Below are positions 15,379 to 22,068 of a stretch of 34,461 nucleotides of DNA, in pieces. The translations under genes and the position numbers were made by a program. Below the pieces are notes generated by a model. It did not search any database and was not told the origin of the DNA. It saw only the letters and a list, made by a program, of their open reading frames with translations. This stretch comes from Caryophanales bacterium UBA6331 (GTDB lineage Bacteria; Bacillota_I; Bacilli_A; RF39; UBA660): the NCBI GenBank assembly GCA_002438065.1, contig DJSP01000060.1, positions 1 through 34,461 on the forward strand, in the 5' to 3' direction. Within the stretch, counting starts at the first letter, position 1. Each line of letters opens with the position of its first letter.

Positions 15379-15747
15379 TTAACATTCTTCTGTGCAAGCA
15401 CTTGATTGATTTACGTATCCTTTGGTTGTATATTCTTTACATTTTATATATGCTTTATATTCAAAAATACCCATATTAGAAGTGGTTTTAATGTATCCGT
15501 TACATTCTTCTTCATTAACTTTATTTGTTAAAGTATTATTGTAATTTGATAAATCTTGTAATGAGATTGTTTCATTGTTTTTTAAAAGTCCTGGATTTTC
15601 TCCATAATAAGCCTTAGCAACATCTGTCATTTTCTTCTCTAATGTCTTATATTCTTTATTATCATTTTTTATTTTTAGACCAATTATGGTTAATCCGCCA
15701 ACTAATATTACTATTAAAATTAACCATATTACCATATTTTTCTTCAT
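15379..15747 (-). CDS. Small membrane-anchored Cys-containing protein, unknown
   Basis: A 122-residue protein with one N-terminal membrane helix (about 5-24) and a polar extracytoplasmic domain. That domain has four cysteines, two of them in the final CTEEC, which may form disulfides. There is no lipobox. The ATG overlaps the TGA of the 51-codon gene before it (ATGA), so the two are translationally coupled and probably act together. The single helix plus small domain recalls pseudopilins, but the classical prepilin cleavage motif is missing. I do not recognise the family. Confidence 0.75.
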   Translation of the reverse strand: MKKNMVIWLILIVILVGGLTIIGLKIKNDNKEYKTLEKKMTDVAKAYYGENPGLLKNNETISLQDLSNYNNTLTNKVNEEECNGYIKTTSNMGIFEYKAYIKCKEYTTKGYVNQSSACTEEC

Positions 15748-15899
15748 AATATCTCAACTGCCTTTATTATTCCACTAAGAGTATCAATTTCACTATAAAA
15801 TTTATATATAAAATATATAGCTATTAATAATGCGAAGATAAGTAGTCCCATTAGAAATAGCATCATTTTAAAGCCCCAACCTTTTTTATTTAATTTCAT
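15744..15899 (-). CDS. 51-residue single-helix membrane protein, unknown
   Basis: A short ORF with its own ribosome binding site (AGAGGT, about 7 nt before the ATG) and a good promoter upstream. The product starts MKLNKKGWGF, then has a hydrophobic helix (about residues 11-33) and a short tail SEIDTLSGIIKAVEIL. The KKGW start before the helix resembles a prepilin-like N-terminus, but the Phe-Thr-Leu-Ile-Glu consensus is not present. The stop TGA overlaps the ATG of the 122-residue gene. The codon pattern and overlap make a real gene likely. Confidence 0.7.
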   Translation of the reverse strand: MKLNKKGWGFKMMLFLMGLLIFALLIAIYFIYKFYSEIDTLSGIIKAVEIL

Positions 15900-15917
15900 A
15901 TTCTTAACCTCTAATTA

Positions 15918-15947
15918 ATTATAACAATAAATAATAAATTATGTAAA
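15918..15947 (-). promoter_or_regulatory. Promoter of the small-membrane-protein pair
   Basis: TTTACA (15942-15947), an 18-nt spacer and TATAAT (15918-15923) on the minus strand. The -35 box overlaps the tail of the rplL terminator. Confidence 0.65.
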
Positions 15948-15973
15948 CAAAAAACTTCCCAGTTGTGGGAAGT
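15946..15973 (-). terminator. Intrinsic terminator of the rplJL transcript
   Basis: ACTTCCC and GGGAAGT (15973-15967 with 15960-15954) form a 7-bp stem with a 6-nt loop, followed by TTTTTTG on the minus strand. Confidence 0.85.
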
Positions 15974-15986
15974 CTAAGTTTAGTAA

Positions 15987-16352
15987 TTAAACTAATTCAA
16001 CAGTAGCTCCAGCTTCTTCTAATTTAGCTTTAATTTCGTTAGCTTCGTCAGCAGAAACATTTTCTTTAATATTTCCACCTTTGTCAGCTACTCCTTTAGC
16101 TTCAACTAATCCTAAGCCAGTGATTTCTCTTATAACTTTGATAACACCGATTTTAGCAGCTCCAGCGTCTTTTAAAACTACAGTTTTAGTAGAAGGTCCT
16201 TCTTCAACAGCAGCAGCAGGTGCAGCAGCAACAGCAACAGCAGATGGGTCTACTCCGAATTCCTCCTTCATTGCGTCAACTAATTCTTTTACTTCAAGAA
16301 TAGTCATTTCTTTTAATGAATTAATAAAATCTTCTTTAGTAATTTTAGCCAT
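15987..16352 (-). CDS. rplL: 50S ribosomal protein L7/L12
   Basis: The 121-residue stalk protein has an N-terminal dimerisation domain, an Ala-rich hinge (about residues 39-52) and a C-terminal domain with KTVVLKDAGAAKIGVIKVIREITGLGLVEAK, which recruits translational GTPases. The start MAKITKEDFINSLKEMT is standard and follows GGAG. It is 22 nt downstream of rplJ and is followed by a strong terminator. In most Firmicutes rpoB and rpoC come next; here they do not. Confidence 0.97.
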   Translation of the reverse strand: MAKITKEDFINSLKEMTILEVKELVDAMKEEFGVDPSAVAVAAAPAAAVEEGPSTKTVVLKDAGAAKIGVIKVIREITGLGLVEAKGVADKGGNIKENVSADEANEIKAKLEEAGATVELV

Positions 16353-16374
16353 TTTTATTTCTCCTTTCCTAATA

Positions 16375-16869
16375 TTACTTTTCTTCTAATCCTTCAGCAT
16401 ATAAGTTTAATGCTATAGATAGATTTTTAACGTGTTCTATCATACCACCTGCAAGCATAGTAAGTAATCCTTCCATAGATGGAATAGTTGCATATTCATT
16501 AATTTCATCTATTGTAGCTACTTCGCCATTAATAATTCCGCTTCTGATTTCAGCACATTTGTGATCTTTAGTAAAAGCACTAATAGCTTTAATAGGTGCT
16601 AATAATTCTTTACCAAATACAATAGCGTTAGGTCCTTCAAGAGTATCAGATAAATCTATGTTTAATTCATCTGTTGCTCTTTTAACAAGGGTATTCTTAT
16701 AAATCTTAACTTCACCATTAGCTTCTTTAACTTTGTTTCTTAATTCAGCCATATCAGCAACAGTTAATCCTTGATAAGAAAATAATACTACAGATTCAGA
16801 ATTCTTAATTTTGTTAGCAATTTCGTTTACTACTTCTTTTTTTGCATTAAGAATTTTTGTACTTGCCAT
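16375..16869 (-). CDS. rplJ: 50S ribosomal protein L10
   Basis: A 164-residue protein that anchors L12 dimers to the 23S rRNA. The ATG at 16869 follows AAGGAGG and gives the normal MASTKILNAKK start. An in-frame extension further upstream runs through the attenuator T run and the ribosome binding site and is rejected. Conserved parts include VVLFSYQGLTVADMAELRNK and YKNTLVKRA, plus a C-terminal helix that binds L12. The L10(L12)4 complex represses its own operon through the leader next to it. Confidence 0.96.
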   Translation of the reverse strand: MASTKILNAKKEVVNEIANKIKNSESVVLFSYQGLTVADMAELRNKVKEANGEVKIYKNTLVKRATDELNIDLSDTLEGPNAIVFGKELLAPIKAISAFTKDHKCAEIRSGIINGEVATIDEINEYATIPSMEGLLTMLAGGMIEHVKNLSIALNLYAEGLEEK

Positions 16870-16885
16870 ATTTTCCTCCTTTTTT

Positions 16886-16980
16886 ATAAAAAAACTTTCC
16901 ATGAGGAAAGTACAAGTTCTTTCCTCGGCTGGTTTATTAAGCTTAAAGCCCCAGCTGTCTACGGATAAAAAGTTTTTTTA
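16886..16980 (-). promoter_or_regulatory. L10 leader with transcription attenuator
   Basis: The leader has the conserved L10-leader core CCGTAGACAGCTGGGGC and CCAGCCGAGG. Two exclusive hairpins follow: GAGGAAAG with CTTTCCTC (16926-16919 with 16910-16903), an antiterminator, or ACTTTCC with GGAAAGT (16911-16905 with 16900-16894) plus a T run, a terminator. This matches the known L10(L12)4 attenuation of rplJL in B. subtilis. Confidence 0.9.
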
Positions 16981-16989
16981 ACAATTTTT

Positions 16990-17018
16990 AATATACAACA
17001 TTTGTAACTATTTGTCAA
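16990..17018 (-). promoter_or_regulatory. Sigma-A promoter of rplJL
   Basis: TTGACA (17013-17018), a 17-nt spacer and TATATT (16990-16995) on the minus strand. The -35 box overlaps the last codons of rplA, so rplJL can be transcribed apart from rplKA. Confidence 0.85.
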
Positions 17019-17706
17019 AAGAATTTGTATTTAATTTAATTCCAGGACCCATAGTAGTACAAATTGATACACTCTTAACGAATGTTCCTTTAACTGTTTT
17101 AGGTTTGTTTTTGATTATTGTATTTACAAAATATGTTAAGTTTTCTTCTAAAGATTTTTCATCAAAAGATACTTTTCCAATAATACTATGAACATTTCCT
17201 AAAGAATCAGCACGGTATTCAATCATACCTTTTTTGATATCTTCAACAGTTTTTTCTGGTGTAGTAGTAACTGTTCCAGTCTTAGGGTTTGGCATTAATC
17301 CTTTAGGCCCTAAAACTTTACCAATTCTACCTAATGCAGGCATCATTTCTGGTGTTGCAACGATTACATCATAATCAAACCAATTTTCATTTGAAATTTT
17401 ATCAATTAAATCTTGTTCTCCTACAAAATCAGCTCCAGCTTTTTTAGCAGTTTCAGCAGCAGCTCCTTTAGCTAAAACTAAGATTTTTTTAGATTTTCCA
17501 GTACCATTTGGTAGTACGATTGATCCTCTTAATTGTTGATCTGATTTCTTTGTATCAATATTTAAATGCATAGCTACTTCAACAGAACTATCAAATTTAG
17601 TAGTACTTGTTTCTTTAACTAAGCTAATTGCTTCTTTAACATCGTATAATTTTGCTTTTTCGATTTTTTTAGAAGCTTCCACGTACTTTTTTCCTAATTT
17701 TCTCAT
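17008..17706 (-). CDS. rplA: 50S ribosomal protein L1
   Basis: The 232-residue protein of the mobile L1 stalk, which helps release E-site tRNA and, in many bacteria, represses rplKA. Landmarks are KYVEASKKIEKAKLYDVKEA, VLPNGTGKSKKILVLAKG, the signature GRIGKVLGPKGLMPNPKTGTV and the C-terminal KTVKGTFVKSVSI. The ATG follows a GGAGGG site, 36 nt after rplK. Confidence 0.97.
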   Translation of the reverse strand: MRKLGKKYVEASKKIEKAKLYDVKEAISLVKETSTTKFDSSVEVAMHLNIDTKKSDQQLRGSIVLPNGTGKSKKILVLAKGAAAETAKKAGADFVGEQDLIDKISNENWFDYDVIVATPEMMPALGRIGKVLGPKGLMPNPKTGTVTTTPEKTVEDIKKGMIEYRADSLGNVHSIIGKVSFDEKSLEENLTYFVNTIIKNKPKTVKGTFVKSVSICTTMGPGIKLNTNSFDK

Positions 17707-17742
17707 TTTATTCCCTCCAATCGTGGTAGATTTTGCGGATTA

Positions 17743-18327
17743 TTAATTTTCTTCAGTTTCTTTGTTTTCGCCAATAACTTCTACTTCAGCGTTATTGTTA
17801 CTTGCAGATTCTTCCATCTTTTCTAATGCTGCTTCACGTTTAGCTTCAGCAATTTCAGCTTCTTTTGCTTCAAGTGCTTGTTCTTTTAGTTCTTCATCAT
17901 TAATTCCTTCAACGGCGATACCCATATTACGAGCAGTTCCTTCAATAATTTTCATTGCTGCTTCAATAGTATAAGCATTTAAATCTGGCATTTTAGTTTC
18001 AGCTATTTTTCTTAAATCTTCTTTTGAGATAGTTGCAACAACTTCGTTAGCACCCTTTTTAGATGCTTTGTTAATTTTTGCAGCTTTTTTAAGTAAGAAA
18101 GCAGCTGGTGGAGTCTTTAATACAAAACTAAATGTTCTATCATCATAAATTGAGATTTCAACAGGTAGAATATCTCCCATTTTATCTTTAGATGCATCAT
18201 TAAATTTAGTACAAAATTCTCCTAAATTAATTCCAGCAGGTCCTAAAACTGTTCCAACAGGAGGAGCAGGTGTAGCTTTTCCAGCAGGAATTTGTAATTT
18301 AATTTTCTTTACGACTTCTTTTGCCAC
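17743..18327 (-). CDS. rplK: 50S ribosomal protein L11 with long acidic C-terminal extension
   Basis: The first 141 or so residues are normal L11: KLQIPAGKATPAPPVGTVLGPAGINLGEFC for the N-domain, and MKIIEGTARNMGI for the rRNA-binding C-domain. A tail of about 50 residues follows, rich in Glu and Ala and predicted helical, ending in ETEEN; normal L11 stops near 141. The start is GTG at 18327, 8 nt after AAAGGATG. The ATG at 18336 lies inside that ribosome binding site and is rejected. It shares an operon with rplA and has its own promoter and leader. Confidence 0.93.
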   Translation of the reverse strand: MAKEVVKKIKLQIPAGKATPAPPVGTVLGPAGINLGEFCTKFNDASKDKMGDILPVEISIYDDRTFSFVLKTPPAAFLLKKAAKINKASKKGANEVVATISKEDLRKIAETKMPDLNAYTIEAAMKIIEGTARNMGIAVEGINDEELKEQALEAKEAEIAEAKREAALEKMEESASNNNAEVEVIGENKETEEN

Positions 18328-18345
18328 GAAATACACATCCTTTCA

Positions 18346-18410
18346 TATTTTCGCTTAGTGGTATGGGCAAATCCGCATTCCCCTCCACTTACAATTAAAC
18401 CTAATTGCAA
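18346..18410 (-). promoter_or_regulatory. Structured rplK leader, candidate L1-binding site
   Basis: The leader contains a hairpin CAATTA-4-TAATTG, then AGTGG pairing with CCACT (18389-18385 with 18361-18357). The latter encloses a GGG/CCC stem and an asymmetric internal loop (A against ATA). A stem with an asymmetric loop is the general layout of L1 operators upstream of rplK in other bacteria. The identity is inferred from position and shape only. Confidence 0.5.
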
Positions 18411-18415
18411 CTTGG

Positions 18416-18444
18416 ACTATACCACAATTTCTTTCATTTTACAA
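18416..18444 (-). promoter_or_regulatory. Sigma-A promoter of rplKA
   Basis: TTGTAA (18439-18444), a 17-nt spacer and TATAGT (18416-18421) on the minus strand. Confidence 0.7.
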
Positions 18445-18470
18445 TACAAATTTTGATTGTTTATTAAAAA

Positions 18471-18499
18471 TATAATAAAAACTCTAAATTAATAGAGTT
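18471..18499 (-). terminator. Intrinsic terminator? hairpin upstream of rplK, before the nusG end
   Basis: AACTCTA and TAGAGTT (minus strand, 18499-18493 with 18486-18480) pair over 7 bp and continue TTTTATTATATTTTT. It lies just after the nusG stop and ends the secE-nusG transcript. Confidence 0.75.
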
Positions 18500-18507
18500 A
18501 TTAGTCA

Positions 18508-19047
18508 TTATTTAATTGTTGATACTTGGAATAATTCTACTTCAACTGGTGTTTCTTGACCAAATAAATCAACTAATACTGTTAATCTACTGTTTTCTAA
18601 ATCTAATGTACTAATTGTTCCGTCCATACCTTTAAATGGTCCATCAACAATTGTAACTTTGGTTCCAACAGTAAGTTCTTTATCAACATCCATTCTAGTC
18701 ATACCCATATTAGCTAGAATTTTATCAATTTCTTGTGGTTTTAATGGAGTTGGTTTTGCTCCTTTTCCACTTGATCCAATAAATCCAGTAACTCCTGGAG
18801 TATTTCTTACAATATACCATGCTTCATCAGTCATAATCATTTCAACTAAAATATAACCTGGAAACATTTTTTTCTTTTTTTCTTTAATGCTTCCATCTTT
18901 CATAGTTTCTTTAACTGTTTCTTCAGGTACAATAATTCTAAAAATATTATCTTTGAATCCCATTGATTCGGCACGCATTTCAAGTTTTTCTTTAACTTTA
19001 GATTCATGTCCTGAATAAGTGTTAACTACATACCATTCTTTTTCCAT
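18508..19047 (-). CDS. nusG: Transcription elongation/antitermination factor NusG
   Basis: A 179-residue protein. The NGN domain (residues 1-110) begins EWYVVNTYSGHESKVKEKLE and includes KMFPGYILVEM and WYIVRNTPGVTGFIG. The KOW domain (about 125-179) has VTIVDGPFKGMDGTI. It binds RNA polymerase and influences pausing and coupling to translation. It lies 3 nt after secE, the usual arrangement. Confidence 0.97.
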   Translation of the reverse strand: MEKEWYVVNTYSGHESKVKEKLEMRAESMGFKDNIFRIIVPEETVKETMKDGSIKEKKKKMFPGYILVEMIMTDEAWYIVRNTPGVTGFIGSSGKGAKPTPLKPQEIDKILANMGMTRMDVDKELTVGTKVTIVDGPFKGMDGTISTLDLENSRLTVLVDLFGQETPVEVELFQVSTIK

Positions 19048-19050
19048 ATA

Positions 19051-19371
19051 TTATAACCCCTTTACTAATGAACTAATCCATGCAAATAATGCATCTAAAC
19101 CATAAAAATATAAACCAAATATTACAATAAATATAATAGTTGCTACACCATATTTAGTTAAATCTTGTTTAGAAGGCCAATTTACTTTTTTAAGTTCAGC
19201 TTTTACTTCAGAACTATATGATTTTTTTGGTTCTTTTTTCTTTGATTTCTTAGTTTCTTTCTTTAATTTTTTGTTAGTAACTTTTGCTTTTTCAACAGTT
19301 ACTTTTGATTCTTCTTTTTGTACTTTAGCTGCTTTTTTACTTGTATTTTTCTTTTTTACATCTTTTGCCAT
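19051..19371 (-). CDS. secE: Preprotein translocase subunit SecE
   Basis: A 106-residue protein. The C-terminal 60 residues are canonical SecE: an amphipathic helix with VKAELKKVNWPSKQDL, then one membrane helix (about 76-98). The first 45 residues are a very Lys-rich, low-complexity extension (KKNTSKKAAKVQKEE type) longer than in B. subtilis SecE. It is an essential partner of SecY in protein export. rpmG, which often precedes secE in Firmicutes, is not present in the 112 nt upstream. Confidence 0.94.
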   Translation of the reverse strand: MAKDVKKKNTSKKAAKVQKEESKVTVEKAKVTNKKLKKETKKSKKKEPKKSYSSEVKAELKKVNWPSKQDLTKYGVATIIFIVIFGLYFYGLDALFAWISSLVKGL

Positions 19372-19420
19372 AATATCTCCTTTTTTATTTCAAATAAAAA
19401 ACGCTTTTTGCGTCAACAAG

Positions 19421-19449
19421 AATATATCAAAATCTTAGGATAATTGCAA
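19421..19449 (-). promoter_or_regulatory. Sigma-A promoter of secE-nusG
   Basis: TTGCAA (19444-19449), a 17-nt spacer and TATATT (19421-19426) on the minus strand. A short ACGC-5-GCGT hairpin with a T run follows the start site (about 19394-19412) and could act as an early attenuator or weak terminator. Confidence 0.75.
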
Positions 19450-19483
19450 TAGTTTTGGGTAGTTATCTTAAAAATTAGAGTTT

Positions 19484-20347
19484 TTATCTTACAAATTTAA
19501 GCGTTTTTTCAACCATTTTACGATGAGTATCATAATAATTTTGAATTTGTTTTCTGATTTCTTTGCATATTTTTATTTTATATTCTAATTCTAAATTGTC
19601 AAATATTTTTGAAAGATCATAGTTTAAAGCTTCTTCCAAAGACAAAACCATTTGAGGGAATTTCCTTAAAGTGTCTGTTGTAAAATAATCTTCATAATTG
19701 GTACTAAAAGAAAAAGTTCCAAAGCATGATCCGTAAATTAATATATCATTATAATCTTTTAAAAAAATGCAACCATTGTCAAACATGGGAACTAAAGAAA
19801 TATGTTCTTTTGACTTAACAAAAAATACATTATATTCCCATCTGTCATACTGACCAAATAAAATGTCTATAGCGATAATTTTAAACATTTGACTTAAATA
19901 TATTTCGTAATCTTCATGTTTCATAGCTTTTTTTATTAAATTATTTATTTCTATAAAACTATTTTCACTATTGTATCCTTTTATTATTTCAGTAAAATAA
20001 TAATATAATAAATTAGGTTTTCTATAATTTGGACTTATAAGTCCTATTTCATCATTAAATTTAACTATTTTATGTTTTACAGTGCTAGCCTTGATTTCTT
20101 CAAATAATTTTTCCATAAATAATTCTTGAAAAGCATTATTAGACTTAAAATAAAAATATTTACTATTAATTTTTAGCCAATTATTATACATTGATAATAA
20201 ATCATATTCTATATTTATTGATTTAGCCAAGTTCAGAATATATTTTTCATTTGAAGAATCATAGCCATTTTGGAAGCAGGAAAATTTAGTCATATCGGCT
20301 ATATGATTTGGTTCAAGCATTTCACTTAAGTCTGGTATTTTTATCAT
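19484..20347 (-). CDS. HipA/CtkA-fold kinase-like protein
   Basis: A 287-residue protein whose C-terminal half has the HipA-type kinase core: LFGQYDRWEYNVFF with Asp168 and Asn173 in the catalytic loop (HipA has D-x-H-x-x-N; here the His is Trp), and LVPMFDNG with Asp190 as the metal-binding Asp. KHKIVKFNDEIGLISP (about 91-106) may be the beta-strand region of the N-lobe. There is no HipB-like antitoxin next door. The protein is too short for full HipA and nearer CtkA-type kinases. It has its own promoter and lies between a sigma factor gene and secE, where Bacilli normally have nothing of this kind. Whether it is active, and on what, is unknown. Confidence 0.65.
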   Translation of the reverse strand: MIKIPDLSEMLEPNHIADMTKFSCFQNGYDSSNEKYILNLAKSINIEYDLLSMYNNWLKINSKYFYFKSNNAFQELFMEKLFEEIKASTVKHKIVKFNDEIGLISPNYRKPNLLYYYFTEIIKGYNSENSFIEINNLIKKAMKHEDYEIYLSQMFKIIAIDILFGQYDRWEYNVFFVKSKEHISLVPMFDNGCIFLKDYNDILIYGSCFGTFSFSTNYEDYFTTDTLRKFPQMVLSLEEALNYDLSKIFDNLELEYKIKICKEIRKQIQNYYDTHRKMVEKTLKFVR

Positions 20348-20375
20348 AAGTAAGTCGCCTCTTTACATGAGGTGT

Positions 20376-20404
20376 ATAATAACATACATTTTAATAATTT
20401 TCAA
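20376..20404 (-). promoter_or_regulatory. Sigma-A promoter of the HipA-like gene
   Basis: TTGAAA (20399-20404), a 17-nt spacer and TATTAT (20376-20381) on the minus strand. The -35 box lies in the last codons of the sigma factor gene. Confidence 0.6.
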
Positions 20405-20987
20405 TTATAGAATTTGTTTTTTCTCTTATTCGTCCAACTGTGTTATATATTGTCTTTATATTTAACTTTAATATCATGGAAATATCTTTAGTTGTAAAGC
20501 CGTTTATAAATAACTTGAATACATCTTTTTCTTTTGGCGATAATGAGATTAATATTTTGTTAACTAAGTCTTCACAATTATCATTAATAGTTATTATTCT
20601 TTCAGGATTATACTTCATATCACTTATTTTTTCTAAATTTGATTTTTTTAGAGTTATGTTATTTATACTTGTTTCGTTTAGATGAGTCAAATTTTTATTT
20701 GCAGTTGCAATTTTAAAACGATTATATAACTTTCTTCGAATGCACAAGCTTATAAATGTGGGAAATGATGATGCTAGTTCATCTCGGTAATTAATAATAG
20801 CATCATTAAAAGCATAATAGGCTTCTTGTTTTACTTCTTCAATATCAAGTTTTAGTGTTTTTATTGTATTTTCATATTTATGAATAATTACATCTACTAA
20901 ATAACTATATTTATCAAAAATAGCATCAGTTACGTCTTCATTATTATCACAAATCATTGATGTTAATTCATTTTCAGAAAACTCCAT
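20391..20987 (-). CDS. SigH-like RNA polymerase sigma factor, divergent
   Basis: A 198-residue sigma-70 family protein. Region 2 spans about 25-95, with the core IEEVKQEAYYAFNDAIINYRDE and SFPTFISLCIRRKLYNRF. Region 4 spans about 145-195, with LSPKEKDVFKLFINGFTTKDISMILKLN and a helix-turn-helix. Region 3 is missing, as in SigH. It sits where B. subtilis has sigH (after mrnC-rlmB, before secE-nusG), so orthology to SigH is likely although the sequence is diverged and region 4 looks partly LuxR-like. SigH drives entry into sporulation and competence. Its ATG overlaps the rlmB stop (TAATG). Confidence 0.75.
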   Translation of the reverse strand: MEFSENELTSMICDNNEDVTDAIFDKYSYLVDVIIHKYENTIKTLKLDIEEVKQEAYYAFNDAIINYRDELASSFPTFISLCIRRKLYNRFKIATANKNLTHLNETSINNITLKKSNLEKISDMKYNPERIITINDNCEDLVNKILISLSPKEKDVFKLFINGFTTKDISMILKLNIKTIYNTVGRIREKTNSIIENY

Positions 20988-21658
20988 TAATTGTCAATTC
21001 CAAATAGTAAAATTCCAGCTGATACTGAAGCGTTAAGGGAATTTACTTTTCCTTTCATTAAAATACTTAATATTTCATCGCAATTTTTTCTTACTAATTT
21101 ACTTACACCAAATCCTTCGGATCCAATTATTAAACATACTTTATCGGCGTAATTTACTTTACGATAATCAGTTCCATCAGCTTCTGCTGCATAGATAAAA
21201 AATCCTTTGTCTTTTAGTTTGTTAATGGCGTTTACTAAGTTATTAACCATGATTATGTTTACTCTCTCTAAGGCTCCCGTACTTGTTTTCATAACTGTTT
21301 CGGTAACTAATACTGAACGATCTTTAGGAATAATTATATTTTTAATTCCTCTTGCTTCACATGATCTAATTATAGCTCCAAAGTTGTGAGGATCTTCTAA
21401 ATGATCTAACATTAAAACAAAGGTATCGTCAGTAATATCATCTATATTTCCATATTCATAATCTAATATTTCAAAAATTATTCCTTGATTATTTTTTAAC
21501 ATTTTATCCATTAATTTAGGATCTGTTAAAACATATTTTATATTATTATCTTTTATCTTTTTAATTATTTCTTGATCTTTAAAATTTGTTGATAATAGAA
21601 CTTTTCTTATTTTAGAAGGCTCTAATTCATTAAAAACGTTTTTTCCACATACTCTCAT
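20987..21658 (-). CDS. rlmB: 23S rRNA 2'-O-methyltransferase, RlmB/TrmH (SpoU) family
   Basis: A 223-residue SPOUT methyltransferase. Motif 1 is LDHLEDPHNFGAIIRSCEARG, motif 2 LIIGSEGFGVSKLVRKNCD, and motif 3 VNSLNASVSAGILLF. The N-terminal part (1-70) is the small L30e-like substrate-binding domain. RlmB methylates G2251 (E. coli numbering) of 23S rRNA. It overlaps mrnC by ATGA and the sigma gene by TAATG, giving a coupled three-gene operon as in Bacillus (YacO). Confidence 0.9.
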   Translation of the reverse strand: MRVCGKNVFNELEPSKIRKVLLSTNFKDQEIIKKIKDNNIKYVLTDPKLMDKMLKNNQGIIFEILDYEYGNIDDITDDTFVLMLDHLEDPHNFGAIIRSCEARGIKNIIIPKDRSVLVTETVMKTSTGALERVNIIMVNNLVNAINKLKDKGFFIYAAEADGTDYRKVNYADKVCLIIGSEGFGVSKLVRKNCDEILSILMKGKVNSLNASVSAGILLFGIDN

Positions 21659-22008
21659 AAAATCTTCTCCATTATTTCATTTAATCTATTTTTATCATTT
21701 TGATATAAATAACCTATTAAACATTCAAAACCAGTGGCTTTATGATAAGTTACTATATCATTGTTTTTACTACGATGCATTTTGGCGTTACGACCTTTTT
21801 TTACAATATCTAATTCGGTTTCTGTTAAGATATTTTCTTGTTCTAATTTTTCTAAAAGTTTTCTTTGACTTTTAGCACTTACAAAATTAAGACTTTCAGT
21901 TTGAAGGTCATTAACATTTTTTATTCCTTTATTAATTAAATGATTACGAACTATAAGTTCATATACAGCGTCTCCTAAGTATGCAAGGATTAAATATTCC
22001 ATAAACAT
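21655..22008 (-). CDS. mrnC: Mini-ribonuclease III
   Basis: A 117-residue RNase III-like nuclease without a dsRNA-binding domain; it matures the ends of 23S rRNA in Firmicutes. YLGDAVYEL (about 9-17) carries the catalytic Asp, and KKGRNAKMHRSKNND and KATGFECLIGYLY carry the remaining active-site Glu and dimer residues. The N-terminus is about 15 residues shorter than B. subtilis MrnC. No ribosome binding site precedes the ATG at 22008 (GTG 22011 and ATG 22002 are alternatives), and the promoter lies so close that the mRNA is probably leaderless. Confidence 0.9.
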   Translation of the reverse strand: MFMEYLILAYLGDAVYELIVRNHLINKGIKNVNDLQTESLNFVSAKSQRKLLEKLEQENILTETELDIVKKGRNAKMHRSKNNDIVTYHKATGFECLIGYLYQNDKNRLNEIMEKIL

Positions 22009-22017
22009 CACGGTTAT

Positions 22018-22026
22018 AATATAGCA
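22018..22026 (-). promoter_or_regulatory. Extended -10 promoter of mrnC-rlmB-sigma
   Basis: The minus strand reads TGCTATATT (22026-22018). The expected start site, about 22011, is at the mrnC initiation codon itself. Confidence 0.5.
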
Positions 22027-22035
22027 TATTTAATT

Positions 22036-22068
22036 AAAAAGAAAAAGAATTAAATGGAAATAATTCTT
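22036..22068 (-). terminator. Intrinsic terminator of the glycosyltransferase gene
   Basis: AAGAATTA and TAATTCTT (22045-22052 with 22061-22068) pair around an 8-nt loop, followed on the minus strand by TTTCTTTTT. The stem begins within the stop codon. Confidence 0.75.

Noticed and set aside
16081..16389. Plus-strand ORF opposite rplL
   Set aside because: It is a mirror of the Ala-rich L7/L12 coding sequence with no ribosome binding site.
16870..16902. N-terminal extension of L10
   Set aside because: It would translate through the attenuator T run and the AAGGAGG site; the normal L10 start is at 16869.
18357..18426. Long stem GTGGTAT with ATACCAC in the rplK leader
   Set aside because: The left arm overlaps the TATAGT -10 box and would not be in the mRNA; the shorter AGTGG/CCACT stem lies wholly inside the transcript.
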